Positions 60,434-64,000 of a stretch of DNA of 64,000 bases are shown piece by piece. Within the stretch, counting starts at the first letter, position 1; the number at the start of each line of letters is the position of its first letter. The position numbers and the translations under genes were made by a program. The notes below the pieces were generated by a model that saw nothing but the letters and a program-made list of their open reading frames with translations, was not told the DNA's origin and made no database searches. Origin of the DNA: Paenibacillus albidus (lineage in GTDB: Bacteria; Bacillota; Bacilli; Paenibacillales; Paenibacillaceae); the NCBI RefSeq assembly GCF_014644435.1, contig NZ_BMKR01000005.1, positions 186,001 to 250,000 on the forward strand, given 5' to 3'.

Positions 60434-61852
60434 ATGTCGATTGCGACAACGATGATTATCCGGCTGGAGATTCGTAAATCGGTGGCGTCTTTTGGGGATG
60501 TTGCATCCAGAATTACTGCTTTGGGCGGAGATATTGTGGCCATTGACGTCATTCGGGCCAGCAAGGACGTGACGACCAGGGATATCACGGTAAATGTGGC
60601 GGATGCGGGAAATGAAGAGATTGTCGGTGCTTTGTCAAGTATGCCGGGAATCCGGGTGATCAATGTCTCGGACCGGACATTCCTGGCCCATATCGGCGGT
60701 AAGATTGAAGTTACACCCAAGATGCCGATCAAGAACCGGGAGGACCTGTCCCAGGTGTATACCCCAGGGGTGGCCCGTGTCAGTATGGCGATTCACGAAG
60801 ATCCGAACAAAGCGTATACACTAACTATGAAAAGAAACACAGTCGCTGTTGTTACCGACGGGACCGCCGTACTTGGCTTAGGAGACATTGGGCCGGAAGC
60901 AGCCATGCCGGTGATGGAGGGGAAGGCGATGCTGTTCAAGCAGCTTGCCGGAATTGACGCATTCCCTCTCTGCCTGAACACAAAAGATCCGGATGAAATC
61001 GTCAATATTGTGAAAGCGATTTCACCGGGGTTTGGCGGAATTAATCTGGAGGATATCAGTTCGCCGCGCTGCTTTGATATTGAACGCAGGCTGACGGAAG
61101 AGCTGGATATTCCGGTGTTCCATGATGACCAGCACGGTACCTCCGTGGTGGTGCTCGCAGGTCTGCTGAATGCGCTCAAAGTTGTGGACAAGACCGTTGA
61201 AACCTCCAGAATTGTTGTAGTGGGAATTGGAGCTGCCGGGGTCTCCATCTGCAATCTGCTGCTTGCGGCAGGTGCACGCCACATTTATGCGGTGGATCGT
61301 GATGGCATTCTCGCCAGAGGCGCCGAATATGCCAATCCGGAATGGAAACGACTCTCCGAGGTTACCAATCCCGAAGGCCTGAAAGGCGGATTAGCCGATG
61401 CAGTACGGGGCGCAGATATATTTATTGGTGTCTCTCAAGGCGGGATTCTGACGGTGGATCACTTGAAGAGCATGAACTCTGACAATATTGTCTTTGCGAT
61501 GGCGAACCCGACTCCGGAGATTGAGCCGGAGCTGGCCGAGCCCTTTGCCCGGGTGCTTGCTACCGGGAGAAGCGATTATCCGAACCAGATCAATAATGTG
61601 CTTTGTTTTCCGGGGATTTTTCGCGGAGCGCTGGACTGCCGGGCCAGAACGGTGAATCTGGAGATGAAGCTGGCGGCAGCCAAGGCCATTGCTTCGGTCG
61701 TTCATCTGGATGAACTGAACGAGCAATACATTATTCCAAGTATTTTCAATGAAAAAGTGGTGGAGCAGGTGCGCCTTGCGGTCATCCAGGCGGCCATTGC
61801 CACGGATATTGCCCGCCGTATTCCGAAGGATATTACCGAGGAAGGCAAATAG
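60434..61852 (+). CDS. NAD-dependent malic enzyme with N-terminal ACT domain
   Basis: A 472-residue cytoplasmic enzyme that oxidatively decarboxylates malate to pyruvate. Residues 1-85 form an ACT-like regulatory domain (IIRLEIRKSVASFGDVASRI). The malic core begins with LSQVYTPGVARVS, followed by VVTDGTAVLGLGDIGPEAAM, the metal site FHDDQHGT and the dinucleotide motif VVVGIGAAGVS. FAMANPTPEI and NQINNVLCFPGIFRGALD complete the family pattern. Cofactor preference cannot be judged securely. The ACT domain suggests allosteric control by an amino acid. A terminator follows directly. Confidence 0.94.
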   Translation: MSIATTMIIRLEIRKSVASFGDVASRITALGGDIVAIDVIRASKDVTTRDITVNVADAGNEEIVGALSSMPGIRVINVSDRTFLAHIGGKIEVTPKMPIKNREDLSQVYTPGVARVSMAIHEDPNKAYTLTMKRNTVAVVTDGTAVLGLGDIGPEAAMPVMEGKAMLFKQLAGIDAFPLCLNTKDPDEIVNIVKAISPGFGGINLEDISSPRCFDIERRLTEELDIPVFHDDQHGTSVVVLAGLLNALKVVDKTVETSRIVVVGIGAAGVSICNLLLAAGARHIYAVDRDGILARGAEYANPEWKRLSEVTNPEGLKGGLADAVRGADIFIGVSQGGILTVDHLKSMNSDNIVFAMANPTPEIEPELAEPFARVLATGRSDYPNQINNVLCFPGIFRGALDCRARTVNLEMKLAAAKAIASVVHLDELNEQYIIPSIFNEKVVEQVRLAVIQAAIATDIARRIPKDITEEGK

Positions 61853-61860
61853 CATACAAG

Positions 61861-61896
61861 AGGGCCGTACTTGTAAGTGAGTGCGGTCCTTTTTTT
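61861..61896 (+). terminator. Intrinsic terminator of the malic enzyme gene
   Basis: AGGGCCGTACT (61861-61871) pairs with AGTGCGGTCCT (61880-61890) with two G-U or mismatched positions, then six or more T. Confidence 0.9.
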
Positions 61897-61990
61897 GAAA
61901 TATAAGAAAGTATAAGTTTCACCCTATACTTTATCCTTATATTTCTCGCTGAAACGGATACCGTCCTTTTAAGGACGGCGCAGCCGTTTC
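61897..61990. repeat. Two adjacent hairpins, REP-like
   Basis: Hairpin 1: GAAATATAAG (61897-61906) with CTTATATTTC (61936-61945), inner AAGTATA/TATACTT. Hairpin 2: GAAACGG (61951-61957) with CCGTTTC (61984-61990), inner CCGTCCTT/AAGGACGG. They form the left part of a 416-bp gene-free region; bases 61991-62097 show nothing. Confidence 0.75.
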
Positions 61991-62097
61991 TACTTGCCGA
62001 TTTAAATAGGATAAGCTCAAAACTGATGAAAAAAATCCCAGCGCCTGATAACGCTCGATATTTCTATTGCATCTATATATGCTGGGGATGTGGAGTC

Positions 62098-62217
62098 GCG
62101 AAGTGAAAGGCAAAAATGCCTTTCGTTGGAGTGAAATCGGGCGATAGAGGCGAAGTGAAAGGCAAAAATGCCTTTCGTTGGAGTAAATTGGGCGATAGAG
62201 ACGATGTGAAAGGCAAA
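62098..62217. repeat. About 52-bp tandem repeat with internal hairpin, 2.3 units
   Basis: Units begin with AAGTGAAAGG at 62101 and 62153 and ATGTGAAAGG at 62204. Each full unit contains GAAAGGCAAAAATGCCTTTC, a 7-8-bp hairpin, and GGGCGATAGAG. It is non-coding. Confidence 0.88.
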
Positions 62218-62269
62218 AATCAAGCAGCTTAAATATAGCTATAAAGGAATGAGCAGCGGAGGTAAAACG

Positions 62270-62413
62270 ATGAAAGGGCCCATACGTATGAATGATTTGA
62301 AGATCCAGAGTTTGGGAGGGAATGGAGCACACGAACAAGAAGAATCCGTGATCCGGGTGGAAGTGGAATGGGACGGTAAGAAGGAGGAGTTTGACCTGCA
62401 GGTCCGTAAATAA
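62270..62413 (+). CDS. Small hypothetical protein, 47 aa
   Basis: A 47-residue charged protein (MKGPIRMNDLKIQSLGGNG start, ending EFDLQVRK) with alternating VIRVEVEWDGKK residues that suggest a beta hairpin. GCGGAGG lies 7 bp before ATG 62270. It precedes the GNAT gene by 38 bp on the same strand and may share its transcript. No family is recognised, but the good ribosome site and amino-acid composition favour a real gene. Confidence 0.62.
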   Translation: MKGPIRMNDLKIQSLGGNGAHEQEESVIRVEVEWDGKKEEFDLQVRK

Positions 62414-62451
62414 GGTATACTATTTGCAAAAGCTGAAAGCAGGATGAACAG

Positions 62452-62886
62452 ATGGTAATTACAAAAGAAATCGAATTGGACTCGGTCCATGCGCTGCAGA
62501 ATTTATATCAGGAACTGATCGATACCCCCTCGGATACTAGCACATTTGAAGCGGCTTTTAGAAGAATTAAAGATGACAGCCAATATATCTTATTGGGGGC
62601 TTTTGTGGATGGGGAGCTGCTGGGATCGCTGATGGGGATTGTCTGTCATGATCTGGTCGGCGACTGCAGACCGTTTATGGTGATTGAGAATGTGGTGGTC
62701 TCCTCGCGGGCCCGGCGTCAGGGAGTAGGCAAGAAGCTGATGTTGGCCATTGAAGAGGCTGCCCGGGAGCGGGACTGTTATTACATTATTCTGGTATCCG
62801 GAGAGAAACGCAAGGAGGCGCATATTTTTTATGAAGCCTTGGGGTACCGGGAGGAGCAGGTTGAGGGGTACCGGAAATATATCTGA
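62452..62886 (+). CDS. GNAT-family N-acetyltransferase
   Basis: A 144-residue GNAT protein that transfers an acetyl group from acetyl-CoA to an amine. The acetyl-CoA binding motif A is VVVSSRARRQGVGKKLMLAI, the pyrophosphate-binding R/Q-x-x-G-x-G/A pattern. Motif B follows in YYIILVSGEKRKEAHIFYEA ending LGY. The substrate is not predictable. A ribosome site AGGATG lies upstream of ATG 62452 and a terminator follows. Confidence 0.9.
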   Translation: MVITKEIELDSVHALQNLYQELIDTPSDTSTFEAAFRRIKDDSQYILLGAFVDGELLGSLMGIVCHDLVGDCRPFMVIENVVVSSRARRQGVGKKLMLAIEEAARERDCYYIILVSGEKRKEAHIFYEALGYREEQVEGYRKYI

Positions 62887-62921
62887 GCAGGACTACCTAT
62901 AAAAATATATGAACTTAATGC

Positions 62922-62953
62922 AGGCCGGAGCCTTATGCTTCCGGCCTTTTTAA
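62922..62953 (+). terminator. Intrinsic terminator of the GNAT gene
   Basis: AGGCCGGAGC (62922-62931) pairs with GCTTCCGGCCT (62937-62947) with one bulge, followed by T5. Confidence 0.9.
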
Positions 62954-63083
62954 CCTGTAAACCGCATATCCTGCGGTGAGTCTTGGCAAATCTGCCATTT
63001 GACCTTGCGGAGGATCGCGCTCTATAATCCCTTCATGGGTTCTGAAAGCGTGACGAAATGACTTAAGGGTAGGTGGAGGTTCT

Positions 63084-64000
63084 ATGAACCAACTGTGCAA
63101 GGTACTGATTGTGGATGATGAGATCCTAGTTCGCCAGGGAATTAAATATGTGCTTGACTGGGAGCGCGAAGGCTTTCAGCTTGTAGGAGAAGCATCCAAT
63201 GGGCAGGAAGCGCTGGATTGTCTGGAAGCGCTGAAGCCGCATATTATTATAACCGATATCGTTATGCCGGTAATGGACGGCGAAGAATTGACAAGGCTTG
63301 TGAAGCGGGACTACCCGCAAATGGAGGTTATTGTGCTTAGCAGCTTCAGTGAATTCGATTATGTCCGCTCCACTTTTCAGAACGGAGTAGCTGATTACAT
63401 TCTGAAGCCTAAGCTGGAGGCTGCTGCGCTGCTGCAGGTACTCCAGAAGACGAGCGCTCGGATTCCCGGCTTGGAATCTGCCGTGGAGGCAGGGGATCAG
63501 ACGTTATCCATTGATTATTTGCTCAGCAGGCTGATCTCCGGTTATGAAGTTCAGGTGGAGGCTGCTGCGCTGCATGAGCAATTTCCTCATGAAGTGTTCA
63601 GTTTCCTCGGCTGCGATAGTGCTGATCAGGACAAGAAACGCGAGGGCATAGACTCACAACAGGCAGAGATTATCCAATCTCTGAAGCAGAGCATCCCCGA
63701 AATCGTCTGCTTTGCGGTTCCCGGAGAACAAGCAGGAGTGCTTCTGCTGAATCTGCCGGAGGAACGTTGGCCTAATCTGATGCAGGATGTGAAGTCTTTG
63801 TCGCTGTCATTGGCCAAACGCCAGCCGCAGCTGCGCTGGGGGCTCAGTACAAGCTTCCGGGCATTTGCCGAAGCGGGGGAAGTCTATAAAGAGAGCTATC
63901 TCAAGCTGCTGGAATACCGGTTCTTTTTTCCGAATAAGGTGCTGTTGATCCATGATGAACTGCCAAGGACGGGTCATCCCCCGGAGAAATTTAACCTGGC
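63084..64000 (+). CDS. YesN/AraC-type response regulator, truncated at right edge
   Basis: About 305 residues are present before the window ends. The N-terminal receiver domain has VLIVDDEILVRQGIKYVLDW, the phosphoacceptor Asp in IIITDIVMPVMDG (about residue 56), LSSFSEFDYV and YILKPKLEA. The next ~180 residues are the variable middle region usual in Paenibacillus YesN-type regulators (LRWGLSTSFRAFAEAGEVYK). The AraC HTH domain is expected beyond base 64000. The start is ATG 63084 with GGTGGAGG upstream. A YesM-type kinase and an ABC sugar transporter normally lie next to such genes; none is seen to the left. Confidence 0.88.
   Translation, partial: MNQLCKVLIVDDEILVRQGIKYVLDWEREGFQLVGEASNGQEALDCLEALKPHIIITDIVMPVMDGEELTRLVKRDYPQMEVIVLSSFSEFDYVRSTFQNGVADYILKPKLEAAALLQVLQKTSARIPGLESAVEAGDQTLSIDYLLSRLISGYEVQVEAAALHEQFPHEVFSFLGCDSADQDKKREGIDSQQAEIIQSLKQSIPEIVCFAVPGEQAGVLLLNLPEERWPNLMQDVKSLSLSLAKRQPQLRWGLSTSFRAFAEAGEVYKESYLKLLEYRFFFPNKVLLIHDELPRTGHPPEKFNL

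Noticed and set aside
61937..62338. Minus-strand frame of 133 codons across the repeat region
   Set aside because: Its repeated residues come from the 52-bp tandem repeat, and it runs opposite the small gene at 62270.

Overview
The window reads as a chromosomal segment of an endospore-forming Firmicute, most probably Paenibacillus. This rests on moderate GC, strong AAGGAGG-type ribosome sites, frequent TTG/GTG starts, Bacillales gene families (Amj lipid II flippase, RhaEW, AdaA, small type I signal peptidase, YkvA, YesN-type regulators) and abundant hairpin-rich intergenic repeats. No rRNA, tRNA, CRISPR array, intact insertion sequence or prophage was seen. Genes lie on both strands in short operons.

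Layout. 1-6.0 kb: a left-truncated MFS transporter, then a surface/glycosylation-like group (GT2 with TPR-like tail, two tandem paralogous small proteins, another small protein, an Asp-box sialidase-like protein, a GT4 on the minus strand). 6.2-10.8 kb: sugar isomerase, a repeat-filled gap, a ribbon-helix-helix regulator behind an 11-bp direct-repeat promoter, a CE7 esterase, an ICL/PEP-mutase-family enzyme and adaA. 11.0-19.8 kb: an L-rhamnose operon (rhaEW, rhaR, rhaB, rhaA) with lutABC inserted, which on paper carries L-rhamnose to DHAP plus pyruvate. 20-27.6 kb: a CPBP protease with a NarL-type two-component system, then an OmpR-type two-component system with a LanFEG-like ABC transporter whose ATPase gene is frameshifted. 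27.6-38.4 kb: small accessory genes including HxlR/nitroreductase, CidA/LrgB, a GH51 arabinofuranosidase divergent from an ArsR-type regulator, several very small proteins, Nudix, two membrane proteins and amj, ending with a secreted coiled-coil protein behind a leader terminator.

38.7-46.2 kb: the most interesting region, seven tightly coupled genes (KAS III, ATP-grasp, extended SDR, lactonase-like MBL, PaaK/CoF-synthetase-like adenylating enzyme, acyltransferase-like protein, classical SDR) that look like a small-molecule pathway with no PKS/NRPS or carrier protein. 46.3-64 kb: signal peptidase, HD-GYP and GGDEF proteins, a MATE transporter with a displaced start, a small alarmone synthetase, a possible small alarmone hydrolase, a cupin protein, an AcuI-type reductase divergent from a TetR regulator, malic enzyme, GNAT and a right-truncated YesN-type response regulator.

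Intergenic DNA is unusually structured. It holds three copies of a repeat whose two 15-bp palindromes are always 51 bp apart, two copies of a TAGGCAGTGTA foldback element, tandem repeats of 11, 50 and about 52 bp, and many clear intrinsic terminators. Functions are inferred from sequence motifs recognised by eye; no database search was possible.
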